Shown: one piece after another, positions 23,190 through 37,600 of the stretch
How positions within the stretch are numbered: the stretch's first letter is position 1
Layout of the letters: the number at the start of each line of letters is the position of its first letter
NCBI GenBank assembly: GCA_949358305.1
Contig: OX442315.1
Span: 36,916,427-36,980,426, forward strand
Reading direction: 5' to 3'
DNA length: 64,000 nucleotides
From: Strigamia acuminata
Taxonomy: Eukaryota; Arthropoda; Chilopoda; Geophilomorpha; Linotaeniidae
The notes under the pieces: generated by a model
Seen by the model: the letters and a program-made list of their open reading frames with translations, nothing else
The model's database searches: none
What the model was told of the DNA's origin: nothing
Position numbers and translations under genes: made by a program

Positions 23190-24865
23190 CAAAATTCAAT
23201 ATCCACATGAAAGGAATTCACCGTCGCCTCTTCGTTTTTTTCTCCTTTTTTTCTCATTTTTTTCTCATTTTCTTCACCCCTCACCGCTCAAATTTGAATT
23301 GACTATTATTTTTAGACAAGTGTTTCTAGGACGATAACTCGGCTTATCGTGATGCACAGATTTGAAGAAAAAAAATCGTTTAAAAAAAGGATAAAGATTT
23401 TATTTTTTGCTCGAAAGGTTTTTAGAAAGACGAAAAAAAAGTGTAATAAAAAATATTTATACGATTGGTCGTGGGCTAACACCAATTTAGAGACATAAGC
23501 GTGAGAAATGTTTTATTTTTTGTTCGTAAATGTGCGTAAACTTTTTATTTTTATTATTTTTATTATCGGTAAATTGGTAAATTGTCCGTATTTCTATCTC
23601 CAGTTCCAGTAGCATCTCATCGTGTGTACTGCTTTTCGTTTTTTTTAATTAATGTACTACACCTTAGCACTTTTTCTTCAGAAAATTCCCTGCCGCGCTC
23701 ACTGAGTTTTCCTGTTTTTTACTGGCAAGTGAAAAAGAGAGGAATTCTGGGTGAGCGACTAAATATTATACTTGCAATTGAAATTGTGATTATGACGTCA
23801 TTTTGGCTTAGCAACGTTACCATGATGAATTTATTAAAAGTTTGATGCATGGTCCAGGGCTTTAATTCACCCGATGATGCTCAAGTATGCATTAAGAGTT
23901 CTGCTAATGTTTTTTGAAAGTGTTTGTCTTTTTAGATTGTTCTTTATTTTACCTTTTTGAGTATCGGTGTTTGTGTGCGCCTTATTCATTTACAAAATAC
24001 TATAAACCACTCTTAGTTATTCTTTCGTATGATTTTAAATGGTTCGAAATCATTAAACTTGCATTAAAACTGGAATAGAAAATAAAACAATCCATTGACA
24101 ACAATAAAATTAAATGTAGCTTGATTTTGGGAGCGGCATTTGAAGCGGAACAAAATGACTGCCTTCTAAATACACAATCTTCTAAAACAATCTCATTTGA
24201 AATGTTTGCATTTTGGTATTAAATCTTACAAACAAAAACACAAATACCTATAAAATACTTGCATACGACATTTTGACTGTTGGAATTTAATGTTTGGCAC
24301 GACAAATAACGTCTGAACTATTTCTTCTAGCTAGGCTTAGCTAAAACGTGGTTTTACTTGTTTTAGCAGTTACGGATTCGGAGCATTTCTCTTTTTTGTT
24401 GTTGTTGGCATAATTAGTCAACTTCTTCTCCACGCTGCGCAGTGTGAACGTGAAGATCTCGCTATTTTAAGTGTAATCTGGGTTATGCACAGTTAATTAC
24501 TTAGGATGAACTATTATAAGTTTCTTGGTTGTGCCACAAGGCGGAGTTGAGCGGCGCATAAATCGCATTGCGCGGCTTTTAATGGATGTCGGAGAGCGAC
24601 ATGGCACTTGAAACAGATGCTCGTAAATTTCTTGGCACGAGTCCGCGAACAGCAAAGAGGAGGACACGGCGTTCGCGTTTTCTCGCCTTGGAGCCTTGGC
24701 TCTCCTCCCCATCGCCTCTCCTTATGTAATTAATAAGTTGCTACGTTAGCGCCTCTGCCGGCCTCTGACTCGAACCTCGTTACAAGCACGCACATTGAAT
24801 GCAGCCGTTGGCAAATTGTCTTCGCTGCTCAATTTGCCACCTTAGCATCGACCACTTTTCACTCT

Positions 24866-24901
24866 TTGACGCTCTCGCTCTCGCTCTCGGTCTCGGTCTC
24901 G
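24866..24901. repeat. (CGCTCT)/(CGGTCT) hexamer repeat
   Basis: Roughly six consecutive hexamers: GCTCTC units followed by GGTCTC units. Confidence 0.85.
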
Positions 24902-27900
24902 GGCAAATGGGGAATGACTTACCTTCTTAACTGAGTGAATAAAGCAAGCGGCGAATTTAATGCTCCTTCACATTTACTCTTTTATAACTTTTATTCTCCA
25001 ACTTTCGATGGCTTGTAAAATACACTTACCGTTATCGCAATCCCAAAGATACAAATAAAACATCACATCATCATCAAACTTTTTCTCGTTTTTCCCTAAA
25101 CGCACCTGGCTTTTGTATATTTATTCATGAAAAAGTTTTCTACAAACTCATTTTGGGGCGGCGGACGATTCGTTTTTTCAACCATTACTAAATGTAGGAT
25201 AAATACGGTTATCAGTAATGTTGGGAGTTTATTGTCCACGGTGAATTCTGCGAGCGTTGTCAATATTTGACTGTTGCATTCGGACAATTCGTCGCATATT
25301 GCCCCCCACAAAAGTTGCTCGGAGGCGCTCGGTCATGCACGCCGCCAAACACCAATAAGCGCGACCATTGTGGCGGTTCGTGTGGTTGCCACAGTGCGAG
25401 CTTCCGCACATTTATCTCGCCCGTGATATCTAACTCTTTAATCATGGTCGCCGACGTTACAGTTATACCAATCAACTTTCCATTTGCTGCATCGTTTCCA
25501 CTCGTTTTTGTTATCCACTCGAGAGTAACGACAAAGGACGAATACCTCGTGTCGATCGCACATTTTTCATCTATTAATTCACGTTTTCATGTCTATCTGT
25601 CATTCGAAAACGAGTGCATTCAAAGTTAACAATAGCCACTAACTGGAGTTGCCACGAAAGTTCGATGCAGGTTTTTAGCGTCCAACATCAAATAAGCCTA
25701 TCGTGAGTAAAGGCAGAAGTCTAGAAGTGGGTAATAATAATTTGTTGATAATTTTAAGTGCAAAACCCAAAAACTAAACTAGAAACAGACACAAAAATGA
25801 AATGTCACACTTTGATTGTTCTGGAAAACAGAAAGTTTCGTTGCACCGAAATAAACACGACTCGAACAAAAGGTGAAAAAAATGCAACTATAGATACTTA
25901 GTTGTGAAATAAAAGGAGTAAACACCTTTATTTCTCTCGCCCAAATCATGTCACGTAAAAGATGTGACAAGAGATAAAGAGGTGGCCGTCAACTAAATAG
26001 GTTGATGTGTTTGTTTAGACTTACACCAGTGGCAGTCTTGCAATGTCGAGTGCTGACCCCCACCATAGAAGGAAGGAAGGAAAGTATGGCTATGGCTGAC
26101 TAAATATTTACTCCGTCAGACAGGCGTCAGGCTCGGCTAGAAAACACTCATCCCAACATTTTTCTACCTCACAACAATAAATAATAAAGTACCGTAAGTT
26201 ATTTATTCTTTTCTCTTCTTTTCTTTTCTTTCTTTTGCCATAACGATGAGCTTTTCAAATTCCACCTCTAGGCCCGTTAATTATGCGCCCTATATTCTCC
26301 CCTCGTGCATGTGCAGTTAATTGCAGCTTGCAACCCTCCTTTCCTTTCCGTTCCTTTCCTTCTCTAGTCATCTACCTCTTCACTTTTATCACTGGTTTCC
26401 GAAAATGAAATCGATATACACGACGCAAGCGTCTCACCCATACCATACTTGCCTTTCTCATCTTGTACTTGCTCATCATAAGCAGCTGAACTAATTTAAT
26501 TCTGCAAATTCATCCCGTTCAATATGTTGCACCCAAACTCGGCTAGGTATATTCAAGAAATGGGTTTGCATCTTATTGGCCACAAAAATAAAGAAATGAT
26601 TTGCTTCGAAAATGGAAAATGCATATTGATTGGGAAAAGTATTCCGATTTAGTTAGGTTAGAACACGTTGCCAAATACAAATGTTTCGCCTTTATTATGA
26701 TGTTGAGGAGAGCAAATTTCTCTTTTTCTTTCTCGGTGCAAGGGGTGTTTGAAAGTTGTTATAATGATTTCGGGCAGAGCAGGGTCCCGCACTTTCAAAT
26801 TTCGAAGAAAATTTGATGATTCATCAATAAAAAAAAATTCCTTTCGGGCCCCAATAATAACTTATTCCCGAGGCCCCGCAAAACCAGCAGCCCGGCGTTA
26901 GAACTCTTATTCGGCGACCACCTGTATAACGCTACCGCAACCAACCTCGAAGATTAAGGACCCGTACTGCGTCGTATTTATGCAATATTTTGAGTGAATT
27001 GAAGAAGAAAATTAAAATAGAAGGAAATTTTGTTTTCCGTTATAATTTTTCGTACAATCCCAAAATGAGATTAAATAGCATTTTATTTGTCGTTTTCTGA
27101 AAGTGAAAAACCTCTACGGGAAAACCACCTGTCACTACTTGTACATGCACTTTTTTGGCACTGCGAGTGGCCGATATAGACAAGGTTTCGCCGTCCATTC
27201 AAATGCACGAAGCTTAGCTGTTGCGGTAAAGTGATTTTTGCAGGTTTAGTCGCGCGCGATGAAACGTTCTGCTGCACGTGCGCGAATGTGGACATCGAGT
27301 GAACAGAAACGAAAATGAAATTCACATTTAATATCTCGATGATTTCTTTTAACTGTGTTTTCTTTTAACTTTATTGTTTACAATCATTTTGCCCGCACGC
27401 TGCCATTTTCGAATGGAATAAAGTGTTGTTGTCAATTGCCAAGTCGATGTGCCGAGAAGAATTTTTATAAGTTGACGAAGGCCGGCTCTGTGAAAGAACG
27501 TTGTTCGCACCTTATGACGGCGCACGCGCAATCTTCTTCTTCTTCTGCCGCGCCTCAAGTATGCGCGCAATATTGGCACCAAATATATACACGTTCTGCA
27601 AATAACTCATACACTCGCACAACTTTTTTTATATATATTTATTTTTTTTCCCTCATTCTATTACACAATAGTGCAAGAGGGAAGCGCGCGCAATCGCAGA
27701 TGATGGAGTGAGAACGGTATGTGATGGGATGGGAGATGGGACCGCTGAGGCCAGCCGCGTTCGTTTCTGATTGAAACAGTTTGTCAGGCGGCTTTTATTG
27801 GGAGTGAAGTGCGCACGCGTCGATCAGGAATTCCAAGGGCTGCCAGTCTAACAGCATTCAATGATGAAATATTTGTCACTTTGAGTGTGTGGCCGGTAGG

Positions 27901-30900
27901 AGGCATGCCTCGCGCTCGCGCTTGCTCTTCTTACGAACGTGCTCGCGCCTCCCTCCAGCCACGGTTTGCGGAACTAATAAAGCCGAGGGGAGTTTGAGGG
28001 CCCCCTCATGACGTCAAATGGAATCTTCATGTTTAGAATTTCTTTTGTGTGATTTTTCCTCGACCCTCTCTGTTAATTCTTTTTTATTATGTGGCATTTC
28101 AAGAGCTGGATCTGCCATTTTGGTTTCGATTGGAATATCTGAAGAAACGCCCGAGTACAAAAACATTCGCGAATTAATGTAGGCCTATAAACGTTATTTT
28201 AACGTAATAGATGCCTTTTCTAACGCAAAACTTCTTTTAGACATTGATGATCCCAAAATACCGTATATCACTAGAACACAAAGATTTTCTGAGTATGTTT
28301 ATTATGGCATTGAAATGTTTTCTTGATAAATGTACAGAAAATCTTCGCTACGCTTCCGCTAAAGGGCTCATCAACCTAACTCACTCACCACTGATTTTAC
28401 GTTAAAAGAGGCGTAAGTTTTAGCTTCTTGACTAGTGCTGACATCGAGTGGCTAAATATAACAACAAAAGTTGTGATCACCGCCGCCAGATGGTGGATTC
28501 AAACAATGGCGGCCGGAGGTCACTCAAAGAAGGTAAAATCCGTAGTGCTGCGGCATTTATCATCGCGAAAACTTGATTAGTCAGTTTACCGTGCCCTTAA
28601 AAAGTGGATAAACGATAATTTAGAAGTAAACCGATGGTATGTTTACGCTTACGAAGCGATCGCTGATAATGCGCGGTCTTTGTATGGCACGAAAACAAAA
28701 ACATCGAGTCGCTCGAAAATGAGGGCACACACTTGACACTCCAAACCACGAGCAGCGGGCTCAGTTCTAGAACTCAACCCGGGCTTATTAAAAACCATTC
28801 GGCGGTAAATAAAAAGCGACATCGGATGTGCGCAACTCTTGATGACACGGATGTGGGCAATTAAATAGTTAAGTTCGCATCTCAAGGATATGATAAATGG
28901 ATCCAATGATGAGAAACGAATTATGTACGTTTTAATTTGATATAAAAATTGGATTTAAAAAAAATAAATTGTTCATATGCCCTTTTTTGTCTCATGTTGA
29001 GTGGGCTTGAGCTGATAAAGTTGTGTGATGCACATGTGTGAGAGAGAGAGAGAACATGTTGAGTTCGATTGTTGAGTTTGAAAAAGGTTGAGTCATTATT
29101 TGCTGTAGTTGTCATGTTGAATGGAGTTAAAAAGTTGACAAGTCATGGTATGAAGGTAGCGAAAACATGAGTAATTATGCATGGTATATGGCTCTTCAAC
29201 AGGTGATGTAATTTTAACTTGACATTATATTTTATTTTATTTTTTCTGCTTTGTATTTTCTTCTAATTTCTATTTCCTCCTTCTTTCATTGGTGTAAATT
29301 TGTTATGTAACTTAATTGAGTTTGCATTTAAAGTTTCTGTTAAATCTGGGTTTTTGGTGTTTCTATACAAACGGCAAAGACAAAAAACGAGATCCGAATA
29401 AACATTCAGAGGGTGATTTTAGTGCGTTTAGTTTGTGGGTTATACAAGTAAATTGCAATCAATTGTTTTAACCCAATTACGGTTGACTTTTTTCACTTAC
29501 ATTTTTTGTTGGTGGATGTTTCACCGGCAAACATTATAACAATAAGTAGTTTGACCACGAGTGGGAGGGAGGGAGGGAGCCTTTTTCAATTTAGTTATAC
29601 AAACACTTGAAAATCCACTGGAGTTATTGTGCTTTTTCTTTTTCCAGTTTTTGGGGATGGTTTATGGTTATTTTTTATGTCCATTCCATTTATAGAAACA
29701 CTAAAAACAGCAAAACACAAACTTTTAGTGATCGCGAATAAAGATTAAAATAAAGATCACAGTTGTGACTTGTGAGCTCGAATTGAACTCACGCGTGACG
29801 ATGCCCTGCATGATGTCCTACTTATACAACAAATGCGGATGTTGCTTTGCTGGGTTTTGATTAAAGCTAAAATCAATGGAAAATGATTTATTATTTATTA
29901 TTTAAAATTATTAATTGTCGACGTTATAATTTGTTATAATTTGTTACAAATTGTAACAAGTAACAACCGTTTCAAATCCGATCTCGTGACTTTGCTTTAA
30001 TTTTAAATTATTTGAACTTAATAAGATTTTATTTATTTAAAAAAAAATAATTGTATGTTTTATTATCGAACGGAAATAAGAAATGTAATCATTGTGTGTG
30101 TAAGTATACGTATATGTACAGTGTACAATTTAAGGTGACCTTGGTTGATATTTTGTTAGCTCGCTACCTAGGCAACACAGGACGACATTCAATTTTCTCA
30201 GAATTGCAAATGGCGTTTGTTTATTTTATTAGCACAGTTGTGATAAAATAACAGCTTTTCATACTTTTCTATTTTCATTTCCTTTCTTAGTTTTTTTTTT
30301 TCAGATTTACGATTTGTTTTCTTAAAATTAGACAATTTGATCAATTATTACTACTGTGTATGCGAAATGTTTAATAGAATTTGGCTTACCGTTTTGATCA
30401 CTTCCTATTACCACTTGTATGGCAAAATAATAATAATCAGTACTTGATCCACGTTTAACCTTGGTTTTCTGTGAGTTTTCAACTCTTTGTGTAAATGAAA
30501 TAAAGGTTATTATGTGGTGATTTCAATGACACCATGAAAATTGATCCTTGACCTTGGAATCATGGTCAACCATTTTGTAACTTTTGAAGTGTTTGAAAAA
30601 GTATACAATTATAAAGTTGGTTTGCTTTTCAAAAAAGTTGCTTTCCAAACCAGATTTTAACTTTATTTGCTGGCTGTAGCCTGTAATTAAGGAAAATACT
30701 TGTATCTATTTCACACAACGTAATGCAGTGTAGCGTCACTGTTTCAAAAAGCGTTCAATGATTACAGAAATTAAGAAAAATAGACTTTTTAGAAATCCAA
30801 CAAGTGTTTTGATAACATCTCTGCTGTTACTGCAACACAGGCATATCGAATTTCCACTCTTAGTTCAATAACAAATGAAATAAAAATTTCCCGAGCGTGT

Positions 30901-31448
30901 GTTTTTCACAACACGTTACAACTACATAACAAAAGTACGAAGTAAAAAATTGCGCCATGTTTGATTTCCGCACACATACCAGGGAGTACGACAATCAGAA
31001 TCTGCGTGTCAGAGATTCGAATCTTTTATAGGATTTGGAGTGGATTCGGTTTTAATATAAAAAAAACTCGAAAATATTTTAACTTTTGTCCAATTTTGGA
31101 CAAAAAATTCGAAATTTTTATAAAATATGAAGATTCGGGATTCGGAGATTCGGGGATTCGGAACGGGATTCGAAAACCGATGTCAGAGATTCGGTTGAAT
31201 GTCGATCGTACCCTCTGGCACATACTCGTTTTAAAAAAAAGGAACATATAATCTGTAATGCGGATGAACTGCCGAACATGGCAGTTAAAAAATGAAAATG
31301 AAGTTTGCAAACATAAAGCAGTAGGCGTGAAGTTCCTCTTTGCGAGCCATTTGGAGTGTACATTTAAGGCTAGAGGTCACTGTACTAATAAAACTTGTAG
31401 CAAGAAAGAAATGAGTAATGTAGAGTTTTTCCTTATTTTTCTTTGTAG

Positions 31449-31601
31449 GCCCGGCTGCGGACAAGTATGCCTTCCATCAGCCAAGAACCAAGGTACACAC
31501 CTGTTCAGAGACAGGACTCCTTCAGAACAAAGTTTGGCTGTTTTGGCAAATCCAAAAAGTTGGTCGGAAATGGTTTTCGTCGCAATTTCTCCACCGTTAT
31601 G
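31449..31601 (+). CDS. Probable first coding exon of the TRPM gene
   Basis: An acceptor (TTTGTAG) ends at 31448 and a donor (GTAAGT) begins at 31602. The frame from ATG 31467 gives [19 protein letters not shown] and ends in phase 0, compatible with the next certain exon at 34999. The acceptor implies a further upstream exon, probably 5' UTR. The segment is basic and Ser/Thr-rich and not diagnostic by itself. Confidence 0.6.
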
Positions 31602-34600
31602 GTAAGTTTATCAAACAAGAAATGGTATTCTAGCATAGTTGTTGAACGAGATTTAACGTGCGAATCTTGTGTTAAATATACAAATAGCACGACTTTTGGA
31701 GGGTCGTCTCACGACCGTGCTACGAGTTTCATCGTGTTATTAGCGGGTGATTTTTTTGGACACAAGAATCTAGTGTTAATACATCTCGTTCTCGTAGCAC
31801 CAGTTACATTCAAAAACGCCATCTCATGAGAATACGTAGTGCTAATTCAATAGTGAAAAAAAATATCGTATGTTCTATTTGTTGGTGCTGCAATCTAGTA
31901 TTGGGTTCCATCAGTTTCAAATCACCAGCTTTGTTTTATCTGTGGAGAATTACTAAATTAGTGTTTTCAATACTAATGGTCACGTTACGTAATGTGAGAA
32001 CGGGGAGGGAAGGGGATTGGAGCACTATACTTTATGTAAGAACCTTATCCTATATGCTGGAACGAATCCTTTTTTTTAAATTTTATTTTATTTTTGTATC
32101 TTGTAACATTTTGCACATGAAAAGAACTTTCTGCACATTTAAATGAGTTTTTGCACATTTACATGAGTTTTTGCACATTTAAATGACTTTTTGCACATAA
32201 AAATGACTTTTTGAATACAAGAAGTACATTTATGAGTCTAAAACTTTACTTTCGGCGGTATATTACTCTTCATCTCCACGTTAAATTAAAATCTCATTAA
32301 CCCACATTTAATGCTCGCAATAAATCAATTTAAAACAATCTTGTCTGGAATCCATAAATGATATTCAATTGATCATTCTATCAATCCAAATTCCAAAGTG
32401 CACGTACAATAATTTTTAAAGGTACTTTAACCAGTTATATAAAACAAATTATCACGAACAACAACAGGAAATGAGATTAAAATAGTTCTGCGGACCTTTT
32501 TTCCCGTTAAAAACCGAGAAATTGATTACGCTTTATTTGCGTGATGACATACCGCCGTCGAGCATTTGCTCGGCCAATGCTGATCGCTGCTCAGCCGTAT
32601 CCAGCGAAACTACGAAACAGAAAGAGACAATCGATAATTATAGCTCGAAAAAAAAGTACGCACAAACAAAGTACAGAGCGACGCCCAACTATGCAACGAG
32701 TGAATTTAGTTTGATTTGAGAATGGGAATCGGGTGGCGGCCGTGGTGTCGTCGCGATGATCCGGTGACAACACCTGAAGATGCCTGGGCTGAGCAGAGAG
32801 GCACAACAGGGACTTATCGTTCCTCTAGGCCTCGTCGTGACTCTAAGCCTCGTCGTGACTCGAAGCCTCGTCGCCGGTCGACTCAACCCGGGTTGCCGCA
32901 TTTATTCATGTCATCGATATCGGGCTCGTTGGGGCTAAGCAGGGATGGAACACCTGTGAAAAGGCCAAGTTTGATTGGGAAAACTTATGTAAGTTTGTTG
33001 AAAAAATGAGTAAAATATGTTTGTTGACCCGATTAAGTCGTGATAGTGACCCGAATGTGTTGGTAATGAATTTTTAAGTGGTTTACCATACCATAATCGA
33101 TTGTAATGTAGCACGCTTTGGCTGTAGGGATTATTGATAATTTCGTGCTAGGCAGGAAAGAAAGTTTTGCTTTTGGAAGGAACGCACCAGGATAAGCTGT
33201 CGATCAGTTCAGTTTTGATTCAGCTTTGGTTTCAGTTTTAGTTTGACAAAGCGCCAACCGAATTAATTCGGATCGGTTTGTTTGACAAAAATTCAAAACG
33301 AATAAATTGTACATTTTGGTTTAATTTAATCATGAATAACGACTTGTATTACTAAATAATAGCAACATTCAGGCAAAAAAACTTGTTAAAATAGGTGCAA
33401 GTCTTAGGAGCAGCAAGTTTAGGTGGCAGTTCCTCAATATTGAGAAGTAATAAAGTGAAAATGTTACTCATGTTTTTATGGTCATTTGATGGCTACTGAG
33501 AAGCCAAGTGGAAACAATCATTAGTGAATGGTGAGCAATTGGAATTGTTAGAGAATACAGGGATATTATTGTAATTATAAACCAGATACAGCTGGTTTAG
33601 TTCAGTTGAAAACCGACTGCTTTCCTGTTGTCCAAATTGTTATTAATAATGGAATTTTACTGAATTTCGGAGGTTTACACTAGACATATAATCAATTTAT
33701 TAATTTTTCTTTTTTTTTTCTAATCACCTACCGGTATTCCCATTAGAACGCAGAAGTTCGACAGTATTGGGCATAGAGTAAAGATGGGTCTGATTAATAT
33801 GGAATAGGGACCTGCTGGGAATCCCAGTTGTTTTTCCATTTCTGTCTAATTTGTGTACTGTTCTACTGTTCCCAGTGGCGGACAGGGGACATCCTAATCT
33901 TGTATTACATTTCTACTTCATCGTGAGCAAGCTATGCCCAGTTCTTTGTGGTATGTGCCATTGTTTGGCGCCCAAGCAAAAATGAAAGAAAAGAGCCATT
34001 TGTGGCAGCAGACGTTGATTAGTTGATTAGTGATTAAAGATTACGCCCAGTAAACATACATTTAATCTATAGTAAGGACTTAAAGACTTCTGTAAATATT
34101 TGACTACTTTTTCTTACATTATGCATCTATTGTTCATTGGAGGTTTGGAAGTGAACTGTATAAATATGCGAGACATGCAATAAGTGGAGGCAAATATTGA
34201 CCAAGTTGATTATGCAACATTGTTTACGGTAGATGCGGAAACGCAACAACTTTGCATGTATCGTGTGAATTAAAGTTTTTATGGCTGAAAAATCAACAGG
34301 TTTCCTTAGAAACTCTGAACTATGAATTACAGTTAGCAGTAGTAATACCATGACGGGTGTGCTGAGAATCGATAACCGACGGGGAACTTTGCTCGTTTCA
34401 TTCGCTTTTGATGATGAAAGGGAGGAAACGTATCGAGTGTTTCCTATACTATATAATTACTAATTAATTAAGTTAATTGTTGATGGATGAGCAAAATTTG
34501 GTTTTTTTTTCTTTTCATTTAACAAAGTAGTGAAATTCATTAAGTTTTTGAGGTCAGAGATAGAGGAAATTCAATAAATTGAATTCTGTTTCGAAGGAAT

Positions 34601-37600
34601 TCTTTGTTTTTTGTTTCTCTTAACAGCGCTGCATTTTTTTATGTACAAAATGTAAAACCTTTTACGTTTGTACATTGGTTTTATTTTATTGATATTAATT
34701 TTGTGCCAGTGCTGCACAGGCACGGATGCCATTGCACCGTGGGGTTTCCTAATCACTATAATGTGCCCCTGATGATAGATAAACCAGAAACTAACTATTG
34801 GGTCATTATTGGATGTTCAGGTTATTGATTTGGATGTGGGGTCATTAGCACTTGGCGTTTGATGGGTTTTGGTTTTGTTTTTTGGTTTTTTTTTAATCAA
34901 TAAAAAGTTGGTTATTTTTTGATACTTAAAAAGTTTGAAGTTTGAATTTTTTTATTTTTTCGTCAATTGTAATGTTTTTGTTTTTGTTTTGTTTCAGCCT
35001 GCTGATAATGTTAGTGTGGTTGAAATCAATGAACTCCACAACACGTCATCAATCGATAATTTGTCAATTCTCAGTCACTCGCAACTCCCACAAGGACGGA
35101 TTTTTTTCACGAATGAAATTGATGATGATGTGAGTTAAAATATAATATATTCAAAAAACAAAGTGAAATGAGGGGACAGTTTTGAAAGGAAATGAAATAT
35201 GAAATGAAATTTAAACGCTGTTCAAATAACTGACGTCAATGTAGCGGAGCACGCTTATGACGTCATACAAACTCAAATTGGCCAAAGTGATGGCGGTCGA
35301 TTTCAAACCGAATTGCTAAAGTTGCTGTTTGATCGTTTGCCTCGTTAAAAAGCAGAAAAGCGAAAGGAAAGAGGAAGTAAATTGTTCCGGTTAACGTTTA
35401 TTGCAATTGGAATCAATTTTTGTTGGAGTATTCCCGAAATGCTTTGCACTATGTTGGTAAAATGGTGGACAAAATGTGATAAAAATTGATTTTCTATCAT
35501 TAAATCATTTATTTTTATTGTTTCAATCGTGTAGTGTATGTTCGATGCTTTTATTAGGGAGGCCGGCCGTATTGTCGTGTTTCAAATGAGACCTCAATGG
35601 ACGAAATCGGACAAATTATGGGGCACGACTGGAAATTATCTCTTCCAACTATAGTTATGGTAGTTATAAGCAGTCTTAAAGAAAATACAAATAGCAATTG
35701 GAAAAACCATAAGCAGTGGACTAACTTACAAAATGGAATCATTGAGGTATGTATTTTATTTTATTTTATTCCATTCAGTTTTAGTTTTCATATTATTCGA
35801 GTAATTTGCTTACTAGGCGGCTAATACAACTAATATGTGGATTGTGACTCACGCTGCTGACACTGGGATTCCCAAGATGATCGGTGATATAGTGCACAAG
35901 GAGAAGGAGAGGCGGCAAGCGATGAAATGTTTCAGGCATCCAAAACAAACCGGAACTTTGTTTCCTGATTTATATTTGCTGGGAATCATCAGAAGTAGTT
36001 TGATTAACTACAATTACCTCTTGGAGGACACAGTAAAGGCATCATTTCTATTTACCATTAAAATTATTAATTTTTTTTTAAAAAAATTTTATAGACTAAA
36101 ATAGAAGTACGTAACAGGGGAGAATGTGAGGATGGTAAATGCGAACTGAATCCCGACCACTCCCATTTTGTTATCATCGACGACCCGTCCAATGACACCG
36201 CCATCGCTACGGATTTTTTGGTTAATTTGGAGAAGTATATTTTGCAGAGCAATGATCTACCGGATTTTGGAAGTAAACATTTTTATTCAAAAAATTTACA
36301 ACAAAAAAAAGATTTTTAACCTTTTCTATTTCTGTTTTTGTCAGGTGAACCTGAAATTCCAAACGGAAAAACATCTACAAAGATGGAGAACCCGATAAAC
36401 GATAACTTAACGATCGGTGCCAGTGAGATACCGGTGATTGCCTTGGTGATTGGTGGGGGTTACAAATCCACATTGATGGTCTTGGAGCAATTAAAAAGTG
36501 AAATTCCGGTGGTTGTTATCAAAGGAAGTGAAGGAGCTGCTAATTTACTCGCATTCGCTTACGAGGAAATTAAAGAAAAGTGATTACAATGTTCGATGTA
36601 ACGCAGAAATTTTTATTTAAAAGTTTTGTTTGATTTGTTTAGGTCTAGGGGTGATTGGGATCCAGATTATGTTGAAAATTTCATAAAATCTGAACTGTCG
36701 AAGAAAATTGCGAGCAGTTTTCCAAGATACAGGGAGAATAATTTAGCCAGAAACAAATTCAGGGATAGCATTTTGGAATGTATAAGACATTCTCACAAGG
36801 TGAATTGATCGTTAATTTGTTAGTTTCTGCAAGAAATTTTTTCGGAAGATGATTTTTGTTTCATTTTTTTTAGGAAGACCGGCATTTTCTTACTTTTCTC
36901 GATATTTATAGTTATAAGATTAATTTAGCCGAGTTAAATCAACATCTTTTAAGGGCTTTATTTAAAGGTATTTCTTTTTTATTTTAATTGAATTTTGATG
37001 TAATTTTTTAAGAGATTTTTATTTTTTTTTGTTTTTTTTTTTTTTGTTTTAGCCACTCCGAGAACTACGGAGGACTATGCGAAACGCGAAAAACATCTTC
37101 ACAAAGACATCTACCTTACTCTGGATTGGAATAGTCCTCATATTGCATTGTCAGAAATATTTCAGAAAAAACACCTTAAATACAAGGTAAATTAAATAAC
37201 TCTTATGCGTTGTAAGGAGTTGCAAAATTACGATACTACATTGAAAAAGGTTTTTTGAAAGTGTTTGTGTTTTTAGTTTGTGTTTATTTTGTTGTTTGGT
37301 ATTTCCTGTTTTGCGTTTTGAGGAAGTGAAATGACAAAATGAAAAATCAAACACTTAAAACGTGACATTTTTGAATGCAGCTAGACTGTATTACCGTATT
37401 TTCATCTTTATTATTAATTATTATTATTATTTGCAGGTGGACAGTAAAATATTTATATCAGCTTTGCTTCGAGCCAATCGTGAATCATTTATCTCCCTTT
37501 TTTTAGACCAAGGTTTTCAAATTCATAGATATCTAACAGAAAAGAGATTCCGCAAATTATTTTTAAAGGCAGAAAGTCCGGAATTTTTTCGGACTGTGTG

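Larger units (their letters stand above)
22058..31448. other. Large intergenic region, no gene recognised
   Basis: Open frames such as 22,454-22,774 (minus), 22,812-23,138 (plus) and 25,267-25,629 (plus) have no recognisable domain and no supporting splice pattern. Microsatellites lie at 23,149-23,189 and 24,866-24,901. GC-richer patches around 24,560-24,900, 27,470-28,000 and 28,480-28,520 could hold regulatory DNA or first exons. A degenerate GATTCGG-rich stretch occupies about 31,010-31,200. The upstream, non-coding part of the TRPM gene may begin in the last few kilobases. Confidence 0.45.

Noticed and set aside
25267-25629. 120-codon plus-strand frame
   Set aside because: Overlapping minus-strand frames of similar length and no recognisable domain or splice pattern.
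33871-33990. CAGTGGCGGACAGGGG near 33,875 looks like a hAT end
   Set aside because: No matching inverted end or target duplication was found downstream.
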